Positions 19,197 to 27,416 of a stretch of DNA of 64,000 nt are shown in pieces. Under the pieces are notes generated by a model. That model did not search any database, was not told the origin of the DNA, and was given only the letters and a program-made list of their open reading frames with translations. Position 1 is the first letter of the stretch. Each line of letters begins with the position of its first letter. The stretch covers positions 558,001-622,000 of the forward strand of contig BDSL01000046.1 in NCBI GenBank assembly GCA_003116995.1, in the 5' to 3' direction. The translations under genes and the position numbers were made by a program. Origin of the DNA: Yamagishiella unicocca (Eukaryota > Chlorophyta > Chlorophyceae > Chlamydomonadales > Volvocaceae).

Positions 19197-20751
19197 GTGT
19201 ATGTGTATGTGTAGAGCTAAGCCGTGATGAACGTCCACGGAAAGCGGTGTGCACCGTATGTGTGTGGAGAGGCGGCGCGGGAGTGGCACGGGCATGATGG
19301 CCGAAGTAATGGGCGTGTGACAGCTAAGCGCCCCCATGCATAAGCACCCCCCCCCCCGGCCTGCTGTCCCGCCGCCAGGTCGGCGGCCGCAACATCGACC
19401 ACGACACCCTCTTCGTGCCCTGGGGCACCGCCGACATCTTCTTCCCCACAGACTTTGACGCGCTCTGCGCCCTCTACCGGGCAACGGCGGAGCACGTGTG
19501 GGGCCGCGGCGGGGCGGGCGGGGCAGCGGAGGGTGCGGCCGCTGCGGCGGCGGGCGAGCAGGCGGGCGAGCAGGCGGGGGAGCAGGCGGGGGAGCAGGCG
19601 GGGGAGCAGGCGGGGGTGCAGGCGGGCGAGCAGGCGCCGGGTGGCGCCTCCGACCTGGGTGACATCAACGCGGAGCACTTCCGGCAGGGCGCCGTCATCA
19701 AGCGCTACCGAGAGATGTTCAACACGGCCACCATCTGCTCCTTCAACCCCATGGTGGACGACTTTGTCAACGCGAGGTGGGGCCCCCGGGGGGGTAGAGA
19801 GGGAACCCCGGGGAGGGGGTAGAGAGGAAGCCCTGGGGGTAGAGAGGAAAACCCTGGAAACCCGGGCTCCAGGGTTCAAGCGAGGGAGCTGGTCGGCCGA
19901 ATGGGTGGGGCTTGTCGGCAGGAGTCGGTGTCCCGGGTATGAGCGCCGCAACTTGTGGACCTGTCTCCATACGTGCCCCCCCCTCGGCCCCTCTGCCCCC
20001 CCCCCGTCCCCCCTCCCCCGCCAGGTTCTTCTTCGGGGATTCCAAGAACCGCTACCCGCCCGGCCAGCGGCCCGTGACGCTGCAGGTACGGCGCAGGGGA
20101 GGGAAGGCTGGACGCGGCTTCAGCCGACAAGTTGTCTTGGGGTGGTGCACCAGCATGGGTCAGCGCCCTGCCTTCACGGCCCCGACGTGTGCGGCTGCTC
20201 GCCTGTTGCCTACGCCTACCAGTAACAGCATAACGCCGTACCAGCCTGAGTGTCAACTGCCAAGTGCTGTCCACCACACTACCATATATACCGGTAGTGT
20301 CGGATGCAGCTCACGGTGCCTCCACCATGTCGGTTCAAGGATCACGTCATCCGAACAACGCTGACCCCCCCCTCCTTCCCCCCTCCCCCCATTTGCCGAC
20401 CAGGTCAAGGCCCGCATGCCGAACCCTCTGCCTTCCCTTGGGTCGGGCATCAAATCGCACATCCCAGCGGCGCCTGCGTCCAAGGTGCGGTCGCGCACCC
20501 AGCGGCAGCAGCAACAACAACAGCAGCAGCAGCCCCAGCAGCAGGAGCCGGTGCTCGGTGGCAGGCGGCAGCGGGGAGGCGCCGGCAGCGGGGGAAGCGG
20601 CAGCGGGGGCAGCGGCGGCGGCAGCGGGGGCAGCGGCAGCGGCAGCGGGGGCAGCGGCGGCAGCGGGGGAGGTAGCGGCGGCGGGCGGGGGGGTAGCGGC
20701 GGCGGCGGCGGCGGCGGCAGCGGCGGCAGGGGGAGAGGACCCGGAGGATGA
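9777..20751 (+). CDS. DUF185/MidA-family (NDUFAF7-like) SAM-dependent methyltransferase
   Basis: Ten exons join in phase: 9777-10307, 11198-11323, 11794-11873, 12354-12435, 12698-12936, 13604-13866, 14049-14218, 19379-19776, 20025-20085, 20404-20751 (stop TGA); 765 residues. The N-terminus (MNRLLSVSHHPAIVRAFQQS) looks mitochondrial, followed by about 130 low-complexity residues. The catalytic fold then starts at RDFIQNSLYHP and GYFNAPTPPVGSMGNPINYW, with the SAM-binding motif EVGGGNGTLARDIL (about 258-271), TCLEIS, MMEVLDNLPHD, ADFDKLPDVKLPGRNAPLVA, VPWGTADIFFPTDF and the C-terminal SFNPMVDDF. Family members methylate protein arginines; NDUFAF7 acts on complex I subunit NDUFS2. The EVGGGNGT form resembles the plant/fungal DUF185 branch, so strict orthology to NDUFAF7 is uncertain. 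Exon 8 carries an in-frame AGEQ repeat, and the C-terminus is Gln-rich then Gly/Ser-rich. Intron 7 holds a retroelement. Confidence 0.9.
10456..10537 (+). repeat. Dispersed intronic repeat, copy A
   Basis: Near-identical over about 82 nt to 12936-13018: starts GGTGGGTTTCGAGGGAGACC, passes through GTGGATGCCCGAAAAAA and ends TGCATGCTGGAGAACTGGGT. It lies in intron 1 of the DUF185 gene. Confidence 0.9.
11385..12006 (+). repeat. Two short partial copies of the dispersed intronic repeat
   Basis: Fragments at about 11385-11435 (TAGCTGGCGCATCGGCTTCG with GCATGCTGG) and about 11975-12006 (GACACTCGCATGG with GCATGCTGGAGAA) match the repeat core. Both are intronic in the DUF185 gene. Between them, at 11919-11968, lies an AATGAGGAAAATAAAGCC tandem of about three units. 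Confidence 0.55.
12936..13018 (+). repeat. Dispersed intronic repeat, copy B, starting at a splice donor
   Basis: Second copy of the 82-nt unit. Its first base is the last base of exon 5 of the DUF185 gene, so the GT donor of intron 5 is the second and third base of the repeat. Confidence 0.9.
13380..13600 (+). repeat. CAC/CACTGC-rich low-complexity tract
   Basis: Runs of CACCAC, CAACAA and about ten ACTGCCACC-type 9-nt units, interrupted by GCGGCCAAT units, immediately upstream of the acceptor of exon 6 of the DUF185 gene. Confidence 0.8.
14271..14306 (+). repeat. (GT)n microsatellite, left flank of retroelement
   Basis: Run of GT dinucleotides in intron 7 of the DUF185 gene that runs directly into the left terminal repeat of the Penelope-like element. 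On the element's own strand this is (CA)n following its 3' end. Confidence 0.95.
14301..14754 (-). repeat. Terminal direct repeat (pLTR), 3' copy
   Basis: Matches 18707-19160 at a constant offset of 4406 nt with no difference found by eye. Boundaries are where the match ends: GT tract on one side, GTTAGCGTTAGGT on the other. It contains no hammerhead ribozyme core that I could recognise. Confidence 0.95.
15383..17212 (-). CDS. Penelope-like reverse transcriptase ORF
   Basis: Open frame of about 610 codons ending at TAG 15383-15385. It is open from a TAA inside the telomere-type array, and no ATG precedes the conserved part; the frame could start at GTG 17197 or at the first ATG (about 16994). 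RT motifs typical of Penelope-like elements are present: FTRLYTNIPH (motif A, around residue 258 from the GTG), CGIPMGIPPAPFIANLF (motif B region, about 362-378) and KRFLDDL in the place of YxDD (about 406-412). All catalytic aspartates are present and no internal stop interrupts the frame. It is needed for target-primed reverse transcription of the element (family knowledge). Confidence 0.92.
   Translation of the reverse strand, partial: DPSTAVLTDRLLWFWRAGARYRAHRPSPPRSAVLEAVQAAAHRYARTRETAAHLTPGALSDWANMFVDLLRHHLIASPIDGFRWMILSDGDMTTLGHLQRTFVISVTDKSAATFQLICPKFYAATVMADLTSNPQYYQPRSIADRNAGLAAANAAVAHLDLVYPPDAPDAYYSGTVKMHKTPRTMRFLSCSHNCPSSLTGRLAVKVCALLSQTFEDLWRATLPDGFAPWFCLNSADVIQMLHQYNAQQFDVDSPGFTAPQMHDFTRLYTNIPHQLLRDTFHALTTACYQHVGARSIQITTRAAPPGDDHSLPSHQVLWSDRAPAQRVVAHADSTIRYLSSADLLAFFGTILDTAFVHFGAYLVQQVCGIPMGIPPAPFIANLFLGWFEYQFLLQYHHVDAAGRAILEHFRFTKRFLDDLAALNNPLLVQFLPLAYQHPSGLHGLYPDVLDIPAQHHPHLPADQFPFLDILLVHQPITVGGRQCSRFTTRLYDKREQPAFMSVRLSRFVHMSSNVNEAAKRNIFTSQFQRLRFIILDVDNFVQEVARVILALAANGYPLHRLLAASDDLCARHPTAYWLHRRHPNIALSVRIRLAVRHLSAPLPAAGPPG
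17215..17268 (+). repeat. Telomere-type (TTTTAGGG) array inside the retroelement
   Basis: Six perfect tandem copies plus a partial one of TTTTAGGG, the canonical Chlamydomonas telomere unit. The array sits exactly between the two ORFs. On the coding strand it reads CCCTAAAA and supplies the last codons and stop (M-T-L-K-P-stop) of the GIY-YIG ORF. Confidence 0.95.
17254..18483 (-). CDS. GIY-YIG endonuclease ORF of the Penelope-like element
   Basis: ATG at 18483, 409 codons, stop TAA inside the telomere-type array. The nuclease signature is spread over residues 89-195: VIYVAFF (VIY at 90-92), CYVGST (YVG at 105-107), R116, H120, EAREMVW (E171/E174) and GLN (N193). These correspond to the GIY, YIG, Arg, Glu and Asn positions of GIY-YIG nucleases, so the domain looks active. 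A CSCPTH...TH cluster (Cys, Cys, His, His) just before the array could be the zinc-binding motif described for these elements (inference). The frame differs from that of the RT ORF, so the two are either separate proteins or joined by splicing or frameshifting. Confidence 0.85.
   Translation of the reverse strand: MAHRLLQEHAGFAERAAELNACVTDAALGLGTHQALGPQAPLVRRVSGLLSPSNPTPNALVTSLLNTRARFLSAAAHAALHVQPLRHHHVIYVAFFLDAPHLGCYVGSTQLSSLGRLQTHVRAATYKIPRGLTAPRFTRHLWAQGLDSLVILPLETVPAPYTADTFRAIGEAREMVWVQRIGTCPPLHPRGLNTAFEVRFIAADPAAFNPAVALSADFPPHAALRRRRYAYRDALRRLRFLGHRWEQTHGALAAAELNFAIRTVHALYAHLTFYSPDVLSLSAACASDLLRLFSASLTADATAHRRPLPNFKEKLWLPHPLRQWLPGPSLGHLLRHPALLATVPDGLPDVPLVHWTKGDPLYVLFANTASTARHITPERFARIQAAPCSCPTHPDMIPQGSTHVMTLKP
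18484..18706 (-). other. Leader between 5' terminal repeat and GIY-YIG ORF
   Basis: About 220 bp of non-coding element sequence rich in GCTGAGC/GCTGAAC motifs. No further ORF. Likely 5' UTR or promoter of the element, by position only. Confidence 0.5.
18707..19160 (-). repeat. Terminal direct repeat (pLTR), 5' copy
   Basis: Identical by eye to 14301-14754. It ends at GTTAGCGTTAGGT, where it passes into the (GT)n tract. Confidence 0.95.
19159..19212 (+). repeat. (GT)n/(GTAT) microsatellite, right flank of retroelement
   Basis: GT dinucleotide run continuing as GTATGT units, at the other end of the element. With 14271-14306 it shows that the element lies inside a microsatellite. A target-site duplication cannot be defined in such sequence. 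Confidence 0.95.
20488..20751 (+). repeat. Coding CAG and GGC/AGC repeats in the DUF185 C-terminus
   Basis: CAG/CAA triplets encode a poly-Gln stretch, followed by about 170 nt of GGC/AGC/GGG codons encoding Gly/Ser repeats up to the stop codon. Both are in the frame of exon 10. Confidence 0.85.
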
Positions 20752-20952
20752 GGAGGGCGCGGAGGCTGAATGCACTGCTGCTGCGTGGTTTGGGGTTTCG
20801 GAGCTAGCGATCGGGTGTCGTGCATTGACGTGCAACAGCGGCGTGAAACCGAGGGCTGGGTGTGGGAACTGTCGTACGACGGGCTCGGAGGGGAGAGTCG
20901 CGGCTGCGGGCGGGCAGGGGGGGCCGCTGTGTCAGGGGCGGCGGCGGGAAGA

Positions 20953-21175
20953 CCCTGTTACACGACATAGGAGACGGGGGACAGAAACTAGCGGGCGAGT
21001 AGTTTTGGGTCACGCGTTGGAGTGCGCACGCCGGAGGACTTGGGTTGCCTATTGGAAACCTGTGGACGCGGCCCGTCGACGTCGTGGTTGGCAATAAGAG
21101 CCAAGCTACCGGCCCAAAACACTGGCCCACTTCGCGCGATCATTTGGGGCGTACATGGGAGACCTTGGATTGTGG
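20953..21175 (+). repeat. Dispersed intronic repeat, long copy
   Basis: Aligns with 39440-39635 from TTACACGACATAGG through CGCGTTGGAGTGCGCACGCC, ACTTGGGTTGCCT and GCGGCCCGTCGACG to TTGGGGCGTACATG. This copy is intergenic, downstream of the DUF185 gene. Confidence 0.8.
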
Positions 21176-21232
21176 GCTGGACATGGTGGGGTGAGACGTG
21201 ACAGAGCCCAGACCGGTCCCAGCCCACAGCCC

Positions 21233-21296
21233 ACACATACAGTTACCACCACATACAGTTACCACCACATACAGTTACCACCACATACAGTTACTG
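21233..21296 (+). repeat. 16-bp tandem repeat
   Basis: Four copies of a unit of the form ACATACAGTTACCACC, the last one slightly diverged. Confidence 0.9.
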
Positions 21297-23333
21297 TTAC
21301 CGTGGGATGAGATACTGGGTATACCTGGACCGGCAAGCGTCCGTTCCCGGCGTGTGGCTCGGAGCCGCGCCGCCCTGGCTGCTGAGGGACCGCAGCGGCG
21401 ACACCAACAACAGCGCCCCAAGCCGAAAAACAGCAAGCGTTTGAGTAGGCAGTTCGCATGTCCCGAAGCCCGCAGCGGTTCAGCGACGTCCGTCGTCGCG
21501 CAGCATGCGGGAGGGGGAGCAGCAGCAGGCCAGGACACGTGTGAGGCAGCGAAACGGATGTAGAGAGGCCAAAGCAACCTGAGATTCCCAGGCGGCGCGG
21601 TGGTGGAGACTGAACCGAAGCTCGGTCCGCCGGATATGCCTAGCCGGGTACGGCAGGTGATGGTTGTTGTAACGGTTACAGGTGGCAAGGCTCAAACTTT
21701 CGGATCGTGACTGCGGGCCTGGCGGACTGCGGGGGCAACGATTGGGAAAGGACGTGGCGGCAGAGACGGGGTGATAGCGACAAGGGGCAGAAACGGGGTG
21801 ATAGCGACAAGGGGGCAGGAACAAAGAGGGTTGGCAGTGCGCGGAGTCCGTGCGAAACGGATCCCCATGGGTGTCTGAGGGGGGGTGCAACAACGAACCG
21901 GTGCCTTGATGGGGGCGGGGCGTATGAGGCGAAACCGTAGGCCAGCACTGAAAGGCGGGGCCTGTTAGGGCCTTTACCCAAACCGGTTGTGGCCAAATCG
22001 CTGATTGCTTGCGCATAGGTGGCCGCTGCCTGCGACTACCAGATGCGGCTCGTCTTGCGCGGTGCGGTACTACACCGTTACAACTCAACCGCGTGTATGT
22101 GGTATGGTGCAGGGGGCAGACGCAGGGGCGGCAGCTCATGTCGTTGGAAGGACGCCGCCCCTGCTTGGTGCGCTCACGGGGTTGGCGAGTAGGTTCGCCC
22201 AGGTCCGCTGCTGTCAAGCGCGGTTCGACTCTTGGGAGCAGCGCCCCCCCCCCGAGCGGCCTCCTTGCGACCGCTCGCAGCTGCTGTCGCTGCCGCTGCG
22301 ACCAGTGCCGCGCGACTGATGCCCGGAAGCGACACTCAACAAGTACTAGTAACCAACGAGCCGTCGGGAACGCTCCGGAGGTCGTAGGTTTACAATGCCG
22401 CCCGGACAGACGTGCGACCGCGGGTCATAAATCGTGCAGTAAGCATAGCATGAGGGGATGCCTAACGGCTTGCGACGAACGGGTCAGGACGGATCCGCAT
22501 GGTAGCGGTGGTTTGCAGCCCCGTAACCACACGCGAGTGATGCCACGCCACGTCCCCAAGGGGGGGGGTGTCGCCGCATCGCAACACCGCGAGGCCACCG
22601 ATTGCTGAGCCCATGCCAGGGACATGCTGGCCGCAGAGGGCTGCGGATGACTGCAGAGAGCTGCAGGCGGAGGCCATGCACAACCAGCATGCGAATGGTG
22701 CCGACCGGCATGCCCAGACACAGCCAAAGGGTCTATAGCCGCGTCCGCTTCTGTTCCTGGTCTGGCGTTCCCGCTCCTTCCCGCTGCATATCCGACCTGC
22801 GGCACTGCAGTCCCTTTGCCGGCCGGTTATAATTTGTGCTAAATATATAGCATTGTAGATTATGGCGCCCTAGTTAAGCCTTGGAGGGATGCGATTTGCA
22901 CAAAGCCGGTTGTGCGTGTGGCACCATTCCTCGTCGAGAGGCGAGGCGACGCATCCGATGGCCTGGGCGGCCATACTAAGAAGTCGGTGGGAGTAAATGC
23001 GAATCATCATAAACAAATACTGGCATGAATGTTGTGCTAAGAAACGCGAGGCGACAGGCTGCAAGTTGCGGTGCCAACTGACACGACGGGCAGTTGACAG
23101 CGACTGTCGCTAGGTCGGAAGCGACTTCGGGTCACGTCGAGGCAGCCCGGTCAAGTCAGAATGCGGTCCCTGAATAGAATACCTTCGCTTGGAACCCGAA
23201 CCAAACACGTACACTTCCCCAGAGGCAAGACGAGGCAACCATCAACCAAGCCGCGACGCCAACTTCCGCCAAGCACCTTCCCGCCGTTGGTAGCAGCTTC
23301 ATTCCTGCCACGACTTTCTTCAATATAATTTCA

Positions 23334-26300
23334 ATGGCTCGCGATTGCCTCATGCTGCGGAGGTCCCGGAGTCGCCGCTCGTGGGCCGCGATGACCCTCC
23401 TTGCCTTTGCAGCAGCAGCCTCGGCACTCCAAGCGGCCGCTCAGGGCTCCCCTCCTCGGGTTACCATCTTCAACGACGTGCCGGCACACTTCGAGGTGCG
23501 CCCCGCAACCACAGCCCCGCGCGCGCCTGCGCCTGCAGCACGTAATGTGACGCGCGGCGCGCGACTCTGCGGAACCCTTCTCAACGCCTGCCAAGCCCCG
23601 CCACCCCCTCACCCCTTCCCCGCCCTCCTCGCCAACAGGTGCTCGCGGGCGCAGTGTACACGATCCGCACCTACATGGGGGTGGAGCCTCAGATCGTGTG
23701 GCTCACCCACGCATCCATCAAGAGCGGCAACACCGTCACCGAGGGCGCACAGGCGAAGCGGCGGCAGCGCCCCCCACCGTTCGGCCTCCTGCCATGGCTG
23801 GGCGACTCGAGCAACCACTCCAGCTGGTAAGAAGCCCAGCCTCCCTCTCGGTCTCGCACCACCTCCCTTCCGGCCCTCTCGGTCTCGCACCGCCTCCCTT
23901 CCGGCCCTCGCGGCACTGAAACACAACCTAGAAGGGCCCCCATCTGGGTGGCTTCCTCGGCCTCCGCACACTCATGTGCCTGCCGTCGCTGTGTCAGTCG
24001 ATGCGGCGCCCCCCTTGTCAGACTGCCAAATTTCCATGGAGTTTTCGCTGCTCAAAGGTTAACTAACTGCCGCGCAGGCACCACTTCCAGCTCAACACGG
24101 CCGACAGCGCGCCGTCCGCGGATGATCAGATGCGTTCGGAACTGTCCTGGGGCGGCACCGACTACCTAATTTGCATCTCCCCGGAACTGGACAAGGAGCA
24201 GGTAGCGTGGGGTGTGTGCAGGCAGTGGGGGGGGTAGGTCTGAAGTCCACTCACCCACGGACAGACCCGCCCGATTGCGCCTCCCCACTCCTCGGCTGTA
24301 CTGTCGTTACGTCGTTATGTCGTTGGCCGTTAAAGTCGTTGTGGCATTGCGTCGTTACGTCACCATGTCGTTTTGTCGGTACATCGGCATAGTCTTTTCC
24401 CTCCTGGCAGACCGCCTGCCATTTTTGTTTCCCTTCCGCAAGCCTCCCTTGCACCGCCTCTCCTTCCGCCTCTCCTTCCGCCGCTGACGGCAGCAACCCG
24501 GCACGCCCTCGTGCGGCTGCACCCACCCGCCCTGAAGGCATGCAAGGCCGCCGCCCGAGTCCTGAACGCCAAGGTCATCGTGGCCCTGGCACACCGTGCC
24601 GACATGATCTCCCGGGGCGCCAGGTACCTGGCCGACCCCCCGGCACCCACCCACGTGCTCGCGCTGGCGCCGCACGTGGCCAAGGCAGTCAGGTGGGTGC
24701 AGGGCCGGCCCCTATGGTGGCTCCAGGGAGGGGTATGCGGCTGCGCACAACGGACGGTCTCAGGGTGTCCATGTTGGGTGGCGGGGGTTTCGACACCGGT
24801 TTTAGGATAAGAGACAGATGGTGGGGAATGGTGGTTTGGTCCGAATGCTGGTAAACATAGGAAGGAGCTTCAGCTGCTAGCTAGCACCACTTTATGGCGC
24901 TTCCACCACTGCTACTTCTAACAAACGCATAAGAGGCGGCCGCTACCGATACAGCTAGCGGCACCTAGCGTCTTTCAGTCATGTGTGTTGACGCCCGAAT
25001 CGTCCCATGGTTTCAACTGCGTGCAGCAAGCGCCTGAGCAGCATGGTGCCAGTCAGCTGGGCGTCGCTCGTGGCGGCCTACGCCCCGCCCGCGCCGTGCA
25101 CCAGCCGGGCCTGCCTCAGAGGCTTCACGGTGCAGGCAAGTGGCGCCTCTGGCTGCCGCGACCTGCCTACCGCGCTCACGAGAGAAAGCTCCTTTGACCG
25201 CCTCCCCTTGGGAAGCGAGGCTCCCACGAGCATCACGTACACTTGACATACGCTGGGACTCTACATGCGAAGTCCCGGCACCCTGCTGGTGTCCACCGCT
25301 TGCTGGCAGGTGCAAAACACGCGCCCCAGCCATCTCCACCTGCCACGTCATGCGGTGTGCGGTGCGCCCACCGCGGCATACCCAGCCGGCAGCCCTCTGC
25401 GCGGCGGCTGCCACCCGACAGGCGACACTGACACCGCCCCTGCCTCCCTCCGTTCCCCCGCTCGCATGCACCACACGGCCTCACCCTCCCCACGTCCGCA
25501 GGGCACCTTGCGCAAGTGGGCTTCCAAGTCCGGCTCCGGCCTCATACGCAACTTCAGCGGGCTGTGGCACCAGATGCAGCAGAGTGGAGGCGGCGGCTTC
25601 AACCTCACGGTACTGGGCAAGGGCCTCCGAAAGGACCTGGAGATCCCCCCAGAGCTGGACAGCAGGGTGGAGTTCCTCAGCGGCCTGCCGTATCCGGTGA
25701 GCCGCCTCGGAGCGATTCCTGCAAAGTGCGCTGAGCGTGCGGCGCCCGGGGGCGGCAAGCCTGTGCACGTGTCTGGGACTCTGGCCAGCATTGGCCTTGG
25801 CCATTTCGCCGCTACCCCGCCTCTCCCCCCCCCCCCGATCAAGGGCTTCCTCGTACACGGGCTTTCCTCACATCTCCCGCCCCCCAAGATGCTGGTCAGC
25901 TTCTTAGGCAAGGGAATCAACGTTGTGCTATGTCCGCCATCGCTCCCCGCGCCTTGCTGCGGCTTTCCGCCAGGCGTTCTGGCAGACCATCCACACCAGC
26001 TACGCTCTGGTGCCCGCCTTCGGCAACAACCAGGTGGGCTGGGAGCTGAAGTGTGCGGGGCAGGTCCCATGCTAAATGACAGCATGCACGTAGATAGGCA
26101 GTTGCAATAACGGTTACAGTGGGGCCCAGACCTTAAAGTAGAGCCATCGGGCGCATTGGCCCAGGCAGTGTTGCGTAGGGGCAAAACGAGGGGGAAGCAG
26201 CGCCGTTGGGTGGTGCGGCAGCTGCTAGCAGGTTACAGCTCTGGTGGGTTGCGAAGGAAACCCGCTACGGCTCTGGTGGTGGCCTAAAGGCCGGTTGTAC

Positions 26301-27416
26301 GACATAGGTATAATAGCTGGCGTATTGTCTTCGGACACATAGTTGTGGGTGCATGCTAGAGCACTTCGTGCTGACTACAGCTCTGGGGGAGGAGACCATG
26401 TCCTGGCTTCCGGGGGAGGCCACTGGCTAGCCAGCCGGCTATCTATTAGCGCAGGCGCCGTGCTTCCCAAGTGCCATACATGGGACATACGGTCATAGCG
26501 GCTGGTCTGTACACATTGGGTGGGCCTGTGCAGCGATATGGTATTTGGCACGCCAGAGCAATCATCCTGCATGGTTCGCGTCCCCCCCCTCCGCATGCGC
26601 GCGCGTTCCGAAGTATGAAGGCTATGCACCAACTACATTACACCAGTCGAGTTACCGGTTCTTTACTTGTAACCCCCCTCCGCCCGCAGTACCTTACTTC
26701 ACGAATCAGCTCAACCGTCCTGGCGTCGCTCACCACGTGCGTGCCTATGATCGCCACGAGGGAGATACTGGATGTGTACTCATTCTTCAGGTGCGGGCTT
26801 TGAGAGGCAACCCTTAGGTCGCAGTGAAAAGTAAGACCGGTGCGGGGGGGGGGTTAACACAGTTGTGTAATGGTAACTGTTCCCGTCTGCCCCAGAGGCT
26901 AAGGTACAGCCAGTGGGCGCGTTGTGTGTTCATCCAAAAACAACGAGAAAGACGCAGCAGGCGAAATGTGTGGTTTGTGGGGGTGGCATAAAGACCGCGT
27001 ATATGACATATGTGTGGGGGGGTACCATCTTGCGGCGGTTGCCTGCAGGCCAGTCGAGGGCGTGAGGGGCCAGGGCCGTCAGGGATGCACGAGTGGTGTG
27101 ACCCGGTCGCTGCAGCAGTCGCATCACACGCGCCCTCATCGCCGCCGCACAGCAACCGTCTCGTGTCGAACTGCCGCTCCTCCTCCCCTCCCTGCGCGGG
27201 CACCTCATCACCCCCAGCGAGGAGCACGTGTTTCTGCAGCAGCCCGGCGAGACCGAGGTGGGCGCCATGCTTCGGATCATCGCCATGGACGAGCCGGCCA
27301 TCTTCGCCAGGAGGCAGGCGCTGTGCCAGCTGCGGCAGGCGCTAGGGGGCCAGGCGGTGCAGGTGCTGCGGGGGGCGCTGGACGCGGCGGAGAAGGCCGC
27401 AACAGGCCGCAACTAA
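23334..27416 (+). CDS. Secretory-pathway glycosyltransferase-like protein
   Basis: Nine exons join in phase: 23334-23495, 23639-23826, 24078-24211, 24494-24692, 25027-25135, 25502-25696, 25974-26033, 26690-26790, 27119-27416 (stop TAA); 481 residues. The start gives an Arg-rich N-terminus followed by a hydrophobic segment (MTLLAFAAAASALQAAA), that is a signal peptide or type II anchor. The body has two-lobed features of GT-B type enzymes: TIFNDVPAHFE and YTIRTYMGVEPQIVWLTHAS near the N-terminus, and a C-terminal HTSYALVPAFGNNQYLTSRISSTVLASLTTCVPMIATREI (residues about 337-376), resembling the nucleotide-sugar-binding lobe. The intron after 25135 has a GC donor (GCAAGT). The glycosyltransferase call is a resemblance judgement and substrate is unknown. 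Exon 9 boundaries are the least certain. Confidence 0.75.
26275..26375 (+). repeat. Dispersed intronic repeat copy
   Basis: Contains ACGACATAGGTATAATAGC, TGTCTTCGGACACATAG and GTGCATGCTAGAGCACTT, matching the family. It lies in intron 7 of the glycosyltransferase-like gene, preceded at about 26226 by a GGTGGGTTGCGAAGGAAACC variant of the 10456/12936 start. Confidence 0.7.

Larger units (their letters stand above)
20752..23333. other. Intergenic region with repeats
   Basis: No supported gene. A TGTAA at 21668-21672 could end the DUF185 transcript. The region holds a long copy of the dispersed repeat (20953-21175), a 16-nt tandem repeat (21233-21296), and a tandem of about 26 nt at 21765-21820 (units around GGGGTGATAGCGACAAGGGG). 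Long open frames on both strands (for example 22009-22608) lack codon bias, domains or splice context. Confidence 0.5.

Noticed and set aside
21233..21296. CRISPR-like array
   Set aside because: The 16-nt units are directly tandem with no spacers: a simple tandem repeat in eukaryotic DNA.
22150..22260. Possible tRNA (GGTTCGACTC resembles a B box)
   Set aside because: The putative T-arm does not pair and no A box, anticodon arm or acceptor stem could be folded around it.
22009..22608. 199-codon plus-strand open frame
   Set aside because: No domain, Arg/Cys-rich composition, no supporting splice sites.
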